From Crossaster papposus (taxonomy: Eukaryota; Echinodermata; Asteroidea; Velatida; Solasteridae), in the NCBI GenBank assembly GCA_037893245.1, contig JBAIAA010000890.1, forward strand, positions 1,178,001 through 1,242,000: a stretch of 64,000 bases of DNA. The letters run 5' to 3'. The notes below the pieces were generated by a model. The model did not search any database. It was given only the letters and a program-made list of their open reading frames with translations, and was not told the origin of the DNA. The translations under genes were made by a program, and so were the position numbers. The first letter of the stretch is position 1; the number at the start of each line of letters is the position of its first letter. Below are positions 1 to 11,240 of the stretch, in pieces.

Positions 1-640
1 AAAAACTGTTCTATAATAACGTTTTAATGACTAAAGTACCAGTCTACAAATTTGGTTTGTACAAATAATCCAATCACTAAATCTTTAAGAACCTCCTAAC
101 AATAATAACTCCAGTTAATTTTGTTTACAAGATTTTACAATTAACAATTTAAAAAAAAACTAATCACTTTCATTCTAAGTTCCACAAACTCTAGGACCAC
201 AGTTTTTGAGTCCTGTGATTACTTTTATAATCAAGCTGATTATCTGTTCTGTAACTATTATAACGTTTACTACTTTCCTACTATTGTTCTACTATTTTTC
301 TACTAGTTTCAAGTCTGGCAAATGATTATGTTTGGCAAATATAGGTGAACCTTCCCACATGAATCAAAAACTGTTCTATAATAAGGTTTTGATGACTAAA
401 GTACTAGTCTACAAATTTGGTTTGTACAAATAATCCAATCAGTAAATCTTCAAGAACCTTCTAACTATAATAACTCCAGTTAATCTTTTTTTACAAGATT
501 TTACAATTAACAATTAAAAAAAAACTAATCACTTTCATTCTAAGTTCCACAAACTCTAGGACCACAGTTTTTGAGTCCTGTGATTACTTTTATAATCAAG
601 CTGATTGATCTGTTCTGTAACTGTTATAACGTTTACTACT
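1..640. repeat. Direct duplication, 365-bp period
   Basis: Two near-identical head-to-tail copies, starting with AAAAACTGTTCTATAATAA at about 1 and 366. They run through the same ACTCTAGGACCACAG block and end near GTTTACTACTTT. The first copy starts at the window edge, so a longer array to the left is possible. No coding potential is seen. Confidence 0.85.
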
Positions 641-649
641 TTTCTACAA

Positions 650-1235
650 GTCCCACTAAGAGATATACGACAACCAATTTCCGACTGGAAATCACAAACA
701 ATCTTACAAAAGTCATACAACAAGTCTTGGATGGTCGCGGCCATCTTGCATATTCGTACGACTGAAATAAGTCGCACACAGGTTTTTGCTCTTGTTTAGA
801 AACAAATCACCTCTTATTGCAACTAGTTTTGTGGTGCGACAGTCGTGCAATAATCGTGACACAGGTATTGGTTTGTCTTTCATGGTCGTGGCTGATTGAC
901 GATTCTCCTGTCGTACAACGGTCGCGCAACATAACAGCATGGCACAACTTCTACAAACGGACCTGACTAGTTGAAAACTATAAGCAAGACTAATCTTGCA
1001 ACTCCACGACAAGTAAGTTTCTGGGCTCCAGCTCCGGTCGTGCAACAGGATTCTTGTACGCTATTGGGTAGTCGTGTGATGATGGTGCTATCAGTCAGCA
1101 ACAAGACTTATAAAAGTCCTGCAACCGGCCATACAATGTCTAGGCTCAAATCCGCGCAAGGAAAACTGCCCACACCATGCAGCCCTACTCGCACGACTGT
1201 CACAGTGCAACTTCGCTTAAAAGTGTTTTAAACTG
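650..1235. other. Non-coding stretch rich in GTCGTGCAA-like words
   Basis: The stretch carries many variants of GTCGTGCAA, GTCGCGCAAC, GTCGTACGAC and CGCACGACTGTC on both strands at irregular spacing. It looks like a decayed short repeat or subterminal repeats of an element. No gene is recognised. A (TA)n tract follows at about 1240-1262. Confidence 0.4.
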
Positions 1236-1779
1236 TTAAATATATATATATATATATATATACATATACATGTTATGCGTTATTAAAACAAATCTGTTGA
1301 TCAGAAACCATACAGAATCCTTATCTACCTTATTTTAAATATCCTCAATCCCGTAACCTCCTGATAGATCAAACACAATTTTAATTTAAAAGTGATAACA
1401 ACCAGGACCATAAACCACTGACGCCTAGCAAACCAACCTACTTCGACCATTACTTTTATTACCACCAATTGACAAAACCAAATCCAGATCCCAAATTCCA
1501 ATGCGAGCAAAACAATGCAAACCAACATAAATGTTATACACAATGTCCGTTAAAATCGGGTCGGGTCGTGGATAATTGACAACTATTATATTTTTCAATA
1601 CTACTGAGTTGACTTATAACTATACAGTTTCTAACGGAAGCGAATTCCCCAAACCAAGTGAAGTCCCCCCCCCCCCCCCCTTCTTTGACAAACAAAACAC
1701 AATTATAACGACTTTGACCAATGTAATTATTTATACTACCAACAACGGCACACATTTGCTCAGTTCCTAAATTTAATCT

Positions 1780-2660
1780 CAAATTGCCTCAGAATGCAGA
1801 CAAAAACATTCTGTGAAAATCGTAAAAAAATCCAGGATCTTCATTTTATCTGGTATTCGTAAAATCACGTAACCCTTTCGATCCAAACCGGAATTGCCTT
1901 ATAATTTGAAAGAGAAAAATTAGGCGAACTTACTTTCAATGATGTCATTAGTCTCTGGCTAAGTTAAACGTGCACAAGTTACCGATGATGTAATAACATA
2001 TTATAGCGCCCTCTAGCCGCAGGTAAACAAATATTTTAAAGGAATCAGTTGATGTATGCTGCAAAGTTTGCTGAAATCACTTTATAATTGATGTATAAAT
2101 AAGCTTCATGCTAAGAATATGTTGAAGGGGGGATAATGAGGACGTCACCACGGCTTTAAACCTTTATTTTGGGGTACCTAAAACCCATGGCCATTGTACA
2201 AGTACTTTTTAACCAGTTCGCGCCGGATGACGAATATAAACGCAAAAATTTCCCCAAATTCAAAACGGATGACGAATAAATACGCCAAGTTCAAGTTCGG
2301 AAATGTATTTCAGCAGCGCGCAAGGCCGGAAATGCGTGGGTGTGCTACCCAGCACTATCGGCCTGAACACGCTTCGGATCGAGTTTCGTTAAAAATAATC
2401 CCGCCCGTCGGCTCGGTCATGTTAAAATAATCCCGGCGCGAACTGGTTAATAAAGAAAACAAACTCGCATTCCTATACAACTTGACTGAGGTGAATACCA
2501 TCGATTGAACTTGTGTCTCGCAAACAGACGCCTGCATGTTAAAGTCATCATGAGTCACGTGACGTCATTTTAAATGTACATATTTTAAGGTCCTGTATCT
2601 GGTCAAACAGTATGTAGGTATGGCGAGATGGGTTATAAATAAATATGGAGGTGACACCAT
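1780..2660. repeat. Degenerate first unit of the TGACGTCA-rich repeat
   Basis: Contains a worn copy of the module found intact at 3.6-3.9 kb: the CAAACCGGAA block, GTTATAGCGCCCTCTAGC, and AGCTTCATGCTA. It then carries TCACGTGACGTCA at 2555-2567. It reads as the left, older part of the repeat block running to about 6.1 kb. Confidence 0.6.
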
Positions 2661-2671
2661 GCTGACGCCAT

Positions 2672-3055
2672 CATACAACTGACCATTTGCGCGTGGAAAT
2701 TAAATAATATCTGGTACACTGACTTGTTCACACAGCTTGGCATAGTTTGACTTTAAATTATCCAGACCAAATACACTGTTGCTATATCACGTGATTCGGG
2801 GTTATGTCTTGTATAGTTACGTTAGAGACGCTCAGCATCAATACATTGTTCACAATGGTTGAGAATGGCACAAATACACCAGACCATTCCAGAGCCGGGG
2901 GTTGCTAGCGTAAGGCTTGCGTGAATTACGTGATATAGCAACAGTGTCTTTGGTCTGGATAATTCAAATGGAAACTGTGCCAATTAGCTGTGTGAACAAG
3001 TCATGCAGTGTACCATATATTATTCAAATTCCACACGCAAATGACCAATTGTATG
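2672..3055. mobile_element. Foldback MITE nested in the TGACGTCA-rich repeat
   Basis: Two long inverted arms of about 125 bp each. The left arm runs CATACAACTGACCATTTGCG through TTGCTATATCACGTGATT; the right arm is its imperfect reverse complement, ending in CAATTGTATG. Both arms share TGACTTGTTCACACAGCT and AATTATCCAGACCAAA. The flanking sequence (GACGCCAT on the left, TTATTACGTTTTGTGACC on the right) is continuous in a related copy near 29.97 kb, so the element interrupts an older repeat. No target duplication could be fixed, and there is no coding capacity. Confidence 0.75.
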
Positions 3056-3347
3056 TGATTTATTACGTTTTGTGACCTTTAAGCCATATCTCAGCAACAA
3101 GCAAAAAATATATATATATTGAATTGGGTTTGTAAGGTAGTTACACTAAAGGTTTGCAAATGTGTGACGTCATCGTTTTAATCTTCACAAATTCACTTCA
3201 ATCTGTTGTAGCCTCAAATCGTTTTGATTCCTTTTGAAAGGTTTTAAGATAAAACACTTATAGTTCAATTTCTAAAAAAATAAATATAAAAAAAATACTA
3301 AAGCGAAAAAGCCCTATGTTCTGTTCCTGGAACAGACGTAGTTCTAG
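3056..3347 (+). mobile_element. Helitron-like 3' end, copy 1
   Basis: The conserved block AAAAAGCCCTATG is followed by the hairpin TCTGTTCCTGGAACAGA (3320-3336), seven bases, and CTAG (3344-3347) before T. A short hairpin 5-12 bp before a terminal CTRR is the hallmark of Helitron 3' ends. The same block recurs at 28.8 and 30.2 kb with different flanks after CTAG, as expected for a true terminus. No Rep/helicase coding is present, so the element would be non-autonomous. The 5' end was not identified. Confidence 0.55.
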
Positions 3348-6100
3348 TTTCTTTTTTTTTTTCTTTTAGTAACCTAAACCCCATAGACTTTGTACACGTT
3401 TTTTTGCACAAGTACTCTTACCAGAGAACAAAGTCGTATTTCCATAAAACTTAACCCAAGTGAAGACCCTATAGTAAGCTCGTGCCTAGCAGACATACGC
3501 CATGGTGACGTCATCAGGGGTCACGTGACGTCATCTTAAAGGTGCAATTGATTTAATCTTTGAAAATCAATAACAAATCAACCGCAAAAGACCGAAACTT
3601 GATTTTTGTGGTAATAGATAGAATAATCCAGGGTCTTCATTTTATTCCGCGTGCCTGAAATCACGTGACCCTTCCTTCCGGTCCAAACCGGAAGTGCCTT
3701 ATAATTTAAAAGTGAAAAATGATATGAACTTACTTTCAACGATGTTAGTGTCTGGCTAGATTGTATTTAACAACAAAAATACCGGCGACGCCATAACATG
3801 TTATAGCGCCCTCAAGCGGCAGGTTGAAAAATTGTTAAAATGAATAATCTGTTGATGTGTGTGGCGAAGTTTGCGGAAATCACTTTATAACCGGTGTATT
3901 TTATCAGCTTCATGCTAGGAACAAGTCGACGAGAAGAAAAAATTATGACGTCACCAGACCGGAAGTTACAATAAAAAGACTTCTTTTCCTTTGAAAATTC
4001 CTGAAAAATTTAACCTGACAGATATAATCTTGATTTTTGCTCTAAAGGTTAGTGTAAAAGTAGTTTCGAACTTCCCTGTGTTTTTTGGCAAAAAACGAAC
4101 TTGGACCTACCCTGCGGCACCCTTGAAATGTAATCGTTTTGGCCTAGGTGCATTAAGCATTGCCCCATTATGTGTGCATGCCACACGTATAATATACATG
4201 TTTGTACATGTACGTATACAGTGATAGTGTATTATGTATTGAGCGAATGTATCACTACTGACATGTATGTACATGCACATGTACGCTCACTAGAGAGGAC
4301 ACAGGCCGCCAACCTGTGAAACAGGATGACGTCATCAAATTGCCAATGGGGAAGGGCGCCGCGTACGACAGGTAGGTAAACACGCTTTTGGCTACAGAGA
4401 ATCCAACCCCTTAGACTTTGTAAACGTTGTTTGCACAATTCCAAGCACTTTTAACGGAAAAACAAAGTCGTATTTCCATAAAACTTGACCCAGTTGAAGA
4501 CCCTATAGTGAACTCCAGTCTCGCCGACAGACACCATGATGAAGACGTCATCAGCGTCACGTGACGTCATATTAAAGGTGTAATTGATTTAATCTTTGAA
4601 AGTCAATGAAAAATCAACCGCAAAAGACCGAAACTTGAATTTTGTGGCAATTGAAAGAATAATTCAGGATCTTTCTTTTATCTCGTGTACGTAAAGTCAC
4701 GTGACCCTTTCTTCCGGTCCAAACCGGAAGTGCCTTATAATTTGAAAATGAACAATGAAATGAACTTACTTTCAACGATGTTAGTGTCTGGCTAGTTTGT
4801 ATTAAAAAAAACAAAACAGGTGACGTCATAACATGTTATAGCGCCCTCTAGCGGCAGGTTGAAAACCTGTTAACATGAATAATCTGTTGATGTGTGTATC
4901 AAAGTTTGCTGAAACTACTTTATAACCGGTGTATATAATCAGCTTCATGCTAGGAACAAGTTGACGTGGGCAAAAAATATGACGTCAACAGACCGGAAGT
5001 TAGAATGAAAAAACTCTTTTTCCTTTGATAATTCCTAAAAAATAAACCTGCCAGATATAATCTTGATTTTTGCTCTAAAGGTTAATGTAAAAGTACTTTC
5101 AAACTTTCCTGGTTTTTTTTGCAAAAAAACGAACTTTAACATATCCTGCGGCACCCTTGAAATGTAATCGTTTTGGCCTTGGTGCATGGCACACGTATAA
5201 TATACATGATTGTACGTATACACTGATTGTACACTGTTTGTACTGAGCGAATGTATCACTACTGACATCGTACGTGCATGCACATGTACGCTCATAAGAG
5301 GACACTTGGCACCAACATGTGAAACAAGATGACGTCATCAAATTTTCCATGGGGAAGCTACGGCTAGCCGCTACGCTAGAATCCAATCCCATAGACTTTG
5401 TAAACGTTGTTTGCACAATTCCAAGCACTTTTAACTAAAACAAAAGTCGTATTCTCATAAAACGTGACCCGGGTGAAGACCCTATAGTGAACTCGTGTCT
5501 CGCAGACAGATATCACGATGACGTCATCAGGGGTCACGTGACGTCATATTAAAGGTTTCAAGGCCTTAAATCTAGAGAACCATAAGCCCGATTAAGGTCA
5601 GTCTTGGTACGTGGGTAGGCGAAGGCGTGTTATAGATACAAAATGAGGTGACGTCATGATGACGTCATCGTACGATTTAAATTAATTATTACATTGTTTT
5701 ATTTTTAGTCATATCTCTTCAATGGAACGTGGTAAATTCAAAATAAATTCATGTTCATTAGGTCACACATTTTTGTTTTGATTAAACGCATATAAGGGTA
5801 GAACCGATTGTCACAAAACTTTGTAGGATGTTCGAAACAGTCATTAGAACGTAAAGTCTGAAGTGACGTATTAATGACGTCACCATTGGATTTTTTTATG
5901 AATTTATAATTTTTTTAAATTGTATTATACTAACAAAAATATATTCATTTCCCTTGATCACAAGGACTCTAAACTTGGCACAGAGCAATACTACATTGAA
6001 AGTATGTGAAATCGAAAGTTTTGTCATGAGAACGTCATTATGGGGCACGTGACGTCATGTTAAAGGTGTATACTGCAAGGTGTATTTTTTGGATAACTAC
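3348..6100 (+). repeat. About 1-kb units with CRE, E-box and ETS-type words
   Basis: The landmark TAGACTTTGTA(C/A)ACG occurs near 3390, 4410 and 5390, giving a period near 1 kb. Units carry TCACGTGACGTCA (3521-3533, 4557-4569, 5534-5546), the imperfect palindrome CTTCCGGTCCAAACCGGAAG (near 3675 and 4713), GTTATAGCGCCCTC(T/A)AGCGG, and several separate GATGACGTCATC words. The last unit changes after 5560 into a related module with GCACGTGACGTCA at 6045-6057. Matching units occur at 28.2-30.3 kb. Open frames inside are chance frames. Confidence 0.8.
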
Positions 6101-9100
6101 AAGTCAAATAAGGTCAAACGTTTGTATGAACTTAATTAATCACATGCCATAAAGGAAATTGACGTAATGACGCCATTGTATGAATTTTATGTGGGTTTTT
6201 AATATTTCAATAAATGTCATTTTAAAAAGTGTTATTAAAGGGTTTTGAGGTCATGTATATTATGTTCGCAGATAATCTCTGAGATTTAAAAATGCGATGT
6301 AATGATGAGAATTATTTAAATTTAGCGTTTCATAAATAGACAAAATGTTGTAACGTCCTTACATAATACAGCACACGTACAGCACGCGAAAGGTTTATTG
6401 TATCTGACCATTAAAGGTAAACAGCGCCCTCACTTGGTTAAGACTACACCAAACACGAGTCTTGCGACTTGCGAGTGCATGGTTAATGTTGATGCATCGT
6501 GTATTGCTGGGCTCACTTTCTTAAAGCTAACGATCGGTTCCTGGATTTTTATTTGTTCCTTAGATTGGTGTCAATTTAAATCACACGATAAGGCTACATG
6601 TGGACTATTGAAACATATCAGAAGGCATTGTTCAATGTTCAACTCCAACCTGGAGTGTTCAAGTGTCGATTGGACATGTAGTAGATGGACACATCCATAT
6701 AGGCCTAATTGGGTTTTGCAGTCAATTAGTCTATTTTAATCACTAATTTCCCCCTTTTGAAGGATCTTGTACCCAGCAAGATATGGGACCGAGCGAATCC
6801 CCTTAGTCCCCCATCCATATACACTTCCTACACTATTTGTTACCTCCCCCCCCCCCCCCTCCTAAAAAGTAACCGCAACATTCTGCAAGCACAATGATCA
6901 CCACAAAGGAAGGGGGTGGTTCTCTCCGTCATGTATATTGCTTCAAACACTATGTTCACTTAATCAAATTTAATGAATATATTACACATATTCCGAGTTG
7001 ATTTCTTGTTATTTTCCATTCAAAAGAATTATAATGTTCATTTATTATACTGAGCTATACAAGTTATTATCAATTTCACATTTAATATATCTTGCATTTT
7101 TTTGTATTTATTAAAATCAATGTTTATTACATGCACATTTTTAAATTAATATTTTAGAGTATTACTATTATATTTCTTCTTTTCACCTGACATTGTTGAT
7201 GTATCATTTACAATACAAGTCATAATAATGATCTGTTCCATTTAAATCCTTTAACAATTTAATTAGTTACTACAATACAAGTAATAATAATGATCTGTTC
7301 CATTTAAATCCTTTAACAATTTAACTTACAAATTTAAGCCTTTAAGCAAGATCCTTTATATTTACTGCTTTTATGTGTGAACAAAATATAGAAAACCCTT
7401 AAAAAAATATTTTAAAAAAATTTTTAAAAGTTAACTGCAATTTAGTTAAGCTTTTCAGTAATGTGCACTATTGACCATTTGAACACAAGTATTGAATATC
7501 AACATAAATCATGGAAATATTTCCCTTTCCAATTTAAATAATGTGCTAATAATATGAAACAACAGTACAATGTATGGGATTGTGATAAGACTCCAACAAG
7601 TTATAATTTTCCACAAAAACAAATGTGAAATGTCAACAATTCCTTTCCCCATTCCCCGTTCAATAAACATTTAAAAACAATTAATTACAATTATCTTTTT
7701 AAAAATAATGCAGATACTGATTATCATGACACAAATGGTCTATCACCTTAACAATACAGATGACTCCCAGTGTTTTGTTATGCAGAGTGTGCCCCCTAAC
7801 AAATTGCCAGTGGAATGCATTATTTGTAATCATGAAGTTATAACAATTACTTTCAAAAAGCTGTACACTTGGAAAGACTAAATATTTGGCTTAAAGATAA
7901 TTTTTATTTCATCTGATTGTTTTGTCAGTCCAGAGATTAACTAAATCTACCCAAAATCGAATTTCCAGTTTAATTATGGTGTTGTGCGAACATTCACCTA
8001 TGTGCAAAATGGTAGTATTGATGTGCTGCCTAATTATTAGGATAATTGTTTTCTCTAAAATTGGCACACTCGATTTTGAGTGTTGGTAGTTCACCAAACA
8101 TATATTTAAATTGACAAAAGCAAATAGGGTAGAACAAACGATGTTTGAAATTTAATTTAGTTATCTTAAAGCTCATACAAACATCAATAGCAGACGATGA
8201 ATATTTATTGAGCAAACTGACGCATTTCACTTGAACGATTCTGTTTGGGACACCCTTTGTCAAAATTTCATATTTAAGTGGAGTGTCGGTCCTATTCATT
8301 GTGCACATTAATGCAGAGTCTATTTTTGTTTAAAACCACAACTTATATTAAGTGTTTGTATTAACTAGAATCAACAGAACAAATGCATTTAAATAAAATT
8401 TTAATAAATTTGTGGAATTTTCCGTGAATACAAATACATGTACGGAAATTAAGTTCCCCTTTTTATATTAGTGTTCAAAATAAAGGGTACCTACAGTGTA
8501 CTGCTTCCATCTTAACAAATTCTCCAAATGTGTGTACTTCATAAGTTCAAATTGAAGCATACATTGCCTCAATCATCCTAAATTCTGCAGTTCTCACTTT
8601 CGTCAAAAGTGCTGGAACAATAAGATAATGGCTTTGTTTCCATAATAGACGTGAAGTTGGTACGTTGGCGGACATAGAAAAGTACACATGTAAATAAAGT
8701 GTGACGTCATTAGATCTAGTCATATTCAAAGTATTGTATGTCATGCATTATATACACTGTCACCAATAAAAATACTACCAGCAGTGGATATAATGTACAA
8801 TGTACAGTATATGGACTTCCTAACCCTAACTCTCTACATAGGGTGTGTGTACATTTATAATGATTGAAATGTATATTGATGGTTAGGGTTAACTTTGAAA
8901 GATTCCAAGTTCAATAGTTTTATTCCACCAACCTATTATGTATACCACACTAATCCTGGAAAATCTTTCTCTTCTTCAAATGGCATTCTCCAAAACCCCC
9001 TTTTTTTTAAAACGCCATTCATCCTCAATTCTCAAAAATCTTCTTCACTTGAAACATCATTCATACTCAAATCTGTAAAAACCTACAAATCTGTGGCACC

Positions 9101-9165
9101 CAACATGGAGACGACAATTGTTGCTTTATATTATACAAATAATATATAAGCTGCTTTAACCTTAA
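6100..9165. other. AT-rich stretch, no gene seen
   Basis: Very AT-rich DNA with short frames of no recognisable family. It holds a C-rich tract near 6847-6861 and a tandem duplication of about 63 bp at 7205-7325 (repeat of AATAATGATCTGTTCC). TAACCCTAACTCT near 8820 and GGTTAGGGTTAAC near 8880 are too short to be telomeric arrays. Confidence 0.5.
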
Positions 9166-9169
9166 CGTT

Positions 9170-9840
9170 ACCAAATACTACAAAATCCTACTTCAATAAT
9201 AATAATGCCACCAACAGTTACAAAGCGCTTCACATTATTACCCAGGTCATTGGGCCCAGAAAACATTCCAAATACCATAGAGTACGGTATATCCCTTGCG
9301 AGTATACAGCTCGATTCTGCTTTTTTAGTGCAAAGCAGCTAAATCAACCACAAAAACCATCTCAATCTGCCCTCAAAGTTTACTTCTGGGTGGAGAAAAT
9401 CAAAAAGTGACAAAGTGCCTTGCCCAAGGGCACACGTACCATGCCATGTTCCCAGGCTTGACTTGAATCCATAACCTGCAGCTTTACCTACAGATTACCA
9501 ATTTCATGGTCCAGACCACGAGGCCACAGCACTCCACTGCAGTATGCAGGACACTTACTGCCCAAGGGCACACGTACCATGCCATAGTCCTAGGCCGGAC
9601 TTGAACCCACAACCTGCAGCTTTACCTACAGATTACAAATTCAATACACCAGACTATGAGGCCATGGCACTCCACTGCAGTATGCAGGACACTTACTGCC
9701 CAAGGGCACACATACCATACCATAATCCTAGGCCGGACTCGAACCCACAACCTGCAGCTTTACCTACAGATTACAAATTCAATACACCAGACTATGAGGC
9801 CATGGCACTCCACTGCAGTATGCAGGACACTTACTGCAAT
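9170..9840 (-). repeat. tRNA-derived SINE with triplicated head, minus strand
   Basis: Read on the minus strand, a B-box-like GGTTCAAGTCC lies in a unit of about 138-140 bp that repeats three times (landmark CCCAAGGGCACAC near 9421, 9559 and 9699). The body then leads to a tail with AAGCGCTTTGTAAC and ATTATTATT near 9196-9230. The tail style matches the SINE at 42.2-42.6 kb. The triplicated tRNA-like head is unusual. Open frames across the repeats (CSMQDTYCPRAH and similar) are by-products. Confidence 0.65.
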
Positions 9841-9899
9841 TCCAAATATGGTATCTTATTACATATTCATAAGGTCCTGTAATCAGTGACAGCAAAAAT

Positions 9900-11230
9900 T
9901 ACCGGGGGTAGCGCTCGGTTGTTTGTGCAAGCACTGCATGACTAGGGTAATCTAATCACTGACTGGTCATTTCTAAGCGCTGTGAGTGAATGAATGACGT
10001 CTTTATTAATTAAATCATCAGATGCCTTTGTTTTGAATTACACATTACTGCAGGGCCAACCGAGTAGTATTTTGCAGTACTCTGTACATGTACTTTACCC
10101 TAAATGTCTAGGACATATTAGGGTCAATTTCAGCTTTAATTACAAAAAAACAAAACAGTTGACCACAAAATAGACAATTGCCTCTCTAAAAACACTGTCA
10201 AAAAATAGGGTGCATTTTTCATCCAATAGAGTCTAGTTAATTCAGTAATGTAGCGGAATGTAATGGGTGCGGAATGCCCTTTTGCTGGTAGACTCTGATC
10301 GAGGATGGAGAAGGAACAAAAAGCCTTGTACCTGGCAGCATCAATGCTTTCTTTTGTTTGGCCGTCAGAGAATGTTTGTTGAAACTGTGGGTGCTTATCA
10401 TCCGTCATCTTGTACAACCTACTGTTTCCCTTTTTCATACATGTATAAAGCATTTGTAGAATCAGAACCCGTGAATATGTAAAAACCATTGAGGCATTCT
10501 GAATTGTGTAGAGCTCATGCTGTACTGCAAATGATGCAGTGGACAAGCTGCATAAATGATGATGGGCAAGCTGTTCCAGAAGACGATCTTGGTCCTATTT
10601 CGTGGGTAAATCCACACCTTCAGATAAGCTATCTTCCTGCAGCTTTATAAACCACTCATATCGAGTGTCATCGAACTAAGGTTCGACTGCCTTCCATGTG
10701 ATTTGTAATATTGAAGATTGAGTAACCGTTTATTGCACGGTGTCTACCAGTGAAATTCAGCTACCCGGTACTTTTATGTGCGCTCAACACTTAGCATCGG
10801 TCGATAACGAAGTTGGTGTACTGTTGGCACTGGGATGTCGCCATTTTTTAGTGTCATGATCTACGATCAACGACCTGGTGTCGGTTTAGGCAATTTGTGT
10901 CACACAATTCCATTGTATTATTTGCAATAATTAATTTTAATGTGCCACAGTAGAGTCTCCTAATTTGCCTAGAGACAAAATATGGTTGCTCTTTCCACTA
11001 GAATTATAAAAAAACAGCAGGATGAACTGTAAAGAACGTTGCATGATATCAATGTTCCATTGTTTATGTTTTGGATTTTCTCAGAAAATCTATTTCTGGT
11101 GTTGCTGTAGCGAAATAACACATTGAGCATTCAGTTGATGGCCTACCATATGCAGCTCATCAGATGCTGGTCCTGTTTATGGATGATCAGGGGATATATG
11201 ATGTCCAACATTGTACAATGAACTGGCAGT
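9900..11230. other. No gene confidently recognised
   Basis: A 136-codon minus-strand frame (10136-10546) matches no family I know and has no clear splice context. One acceptor-like CTGCAG lies near 10641 on the minus strand, but the frame behind it meets a stop after about 14 codons. This region may hold the 3' part or UTR of the gene whose exons lie at 11.2-13.6 kb. Confidence 0.3.
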
Positions 11231-11240
11231 AATCTCCTAC

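Noticed and set aside
8815-8895. Telomere-like CCCTAA words (also near 19300 and 62445)
   Set aside because: Only two units each and part of dispersed repeats; not an interstitial telomere array.
9544-9889. Frame with repeated CSMQDTYCPRAH units
   Set aside because: It reads the triplicated SINE head on the wrong strand.
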